Below, piece after piece: positions 63,744-64,000 of a DNA stretch of 64,000 nucleotides. The stretch lies in contig NZ_JAGTJJ010000019.1 in the NCBI RefSeq assembly GCF_028435365.1, forward strand, positions 62,001 through 126,000, in the 5' to 3' direction. The notes beneath the pieces were generated by a model that had not been told where the DNA came from, made no database searches, and was given only the letters and a program-made list of their open reading frames with translations. The DNA is from Polyangium jinanense (GTDB taxonomy: Bacteria; Myxococcota; Polyangia; Polyangiales; Polyangiaceae). A program made the position numbers and the translations under genes. Position 1 is the stretch's first letter, and every line of letters starts with the position of its first letter.

Positions 63744-64000
63744 ATGGCTAACTCGACTGGAAACGCTCGGCTGGCCTTTGGTGGGCTGCTGCTCCTCGGT
63801 CTCACGGACCTCGGGCTGATTAACCTCAAGCTCGCGCCCGAATACGCCGAGGAGCAAGCGAAGCAGGCCCAAGTGACCGGGGCACGGCCGGGGGGAACGA
63901 CCTCGGCGCAGGCCTCGGCGCAAAGGCCTACGGCCACGCCTGGCCCGAGCGTCGCCGTCGCGCCGCCTCCACGACCGACCCCCACGCCCGAGCCGCCGAC
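63744..64000 (+). CDS. N-terminus of a Pro/Thr-rich membrane-anchored protein (runs off window end)
   Basis: ATG 63744 starts MANSTGNARLAFGGLLLLGL, a single hydrophobic helix at about 9-28, then EYAEEQAKQAQ and a Pro/Ala/Thr-rich linker (SVAVAPPPRPTPTPEPP). About 85 residues are visible. A TolB- or OmpA-like C-terminal domain is common after such a linker, but nothing here shows it. It follows the roadblock gene by 17 bases and may be its membrane partner. Confidence 0.7.
   Translation, partial: MANSTGNARLAFGGLLLLGLTDLGLINLKLAPEYAEEQAKQAQVTGARPGGTTSAQASAQRPTATPGPSVAVAPPPRPTPTPEPP

Overview
The window is strikingly G+C-rich, and third codon positions are so GC-biased that long open frames appear antisense to almost every gene. 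The gene content points to a predatory or soil myxobacterium, most likely of the Polyangiales (Sorangium/Polyangium type). It has tandem type IV pilus retraction ATPases, a eukaryotic-like Ser/Thr kinase next to an FHA-sigma54 activator, a roadblock/LC7 protein, many lipoproteins with Gly-Ser/Gly-Thr linkers, secreted depolymerases (PHB-type esterase, GH19 chitinase, S8 and S9 peptidases), and a receiver domain with a histone H1-like tail. The taxonomic call is inference. No insertion sequence, integrase, CRISPR array or rRNA was seen; there is one tRNA.

Layout. 1-2955 (+): a truncated and a complete PilT-like ATPase, then two small outer-membrane beta-barrel-like proteins. 2959-7313 (-): a membrane-anchored coiled-coil protein, a PHB-depolymerase-like lipoprotein and two more exported proteins. 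7420-12483 (+): a translationally coupled signalling operon (TPR-like membrane protein, Ser/Thr kinase, FHA-sigma54 activator, two related membrane-anchored proteins). 12493-13922 (-): two exported proteins, followed by a compound 21-22 bp tandem repeat array at 14055-14390. 14428-21110: cell-envelope genes (PMT-like membrane protein and CDP-alcohol phosphatidyltransferase on -, MMPL exporter and group 1 glycosyltransferase on +). 21132-26193: TetR regulator divergent from a Baeyer-Villiger monooxygenase / NHL-repeat lipoprotein / SDR operon, with two copies of a palindromic operator. 26281-29170 (-): small lipoprotein and S8 protease. 29329-31720: FAD monooxygenase divergent from a TetR regulator, with an almost textbook double operator. 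31876-33641 (+): a small membrane peptide, a STAS-like protein and a GH19 chitinase. 33649-36328 (-): tRNA-Pro(UGG), a cluster of strong hairpins, and a DPP4-like S9 peptidase. 36372-40151 (-): CorC/HlyC-type protein, glutamate-cysteine ligase, and a homocysteine methyltransferase relative without its zinc cysteines. 40348-49061 (-): a five-gene MoxR/DUF58/BatA-like/VWA operon with an ECF-type promoter candidate. 49351-50121 (-): receiver plus H1-like tail. 50373-52542: a sugar-epimerase-like SDR and two unknown genes. 52858-55092: CIRCE-controlled groES-groEL. 55157-57988: YihY/BrkB, DoxX and a VWA lipoprotein. 58182-62056 (+): two adjacent Hsp90-like (GHKL) ATPases, the second carrying a C-terminal HExxH zincin-like domain. 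62683-64000 (+): V4R protein, roadblock/LC7 protein, and the start of a Pro-rich exported protein.

The item that best fits an undescribed system is the GHKL/GHKL-zincin pair at 58182-62056. Both proteins keep the nucleotide-binding motifs but are not HtpG, MutL or histidine kinases, and the second couples the ATPase to a SprT/WLM-like metalloprotease signature. The repeat array, the hairpin cluster beside tRNA-Pro, and the cysteine-less homocysteine methyltransferase relative next to glutamate-cysteine ligase are the other main points of interest.
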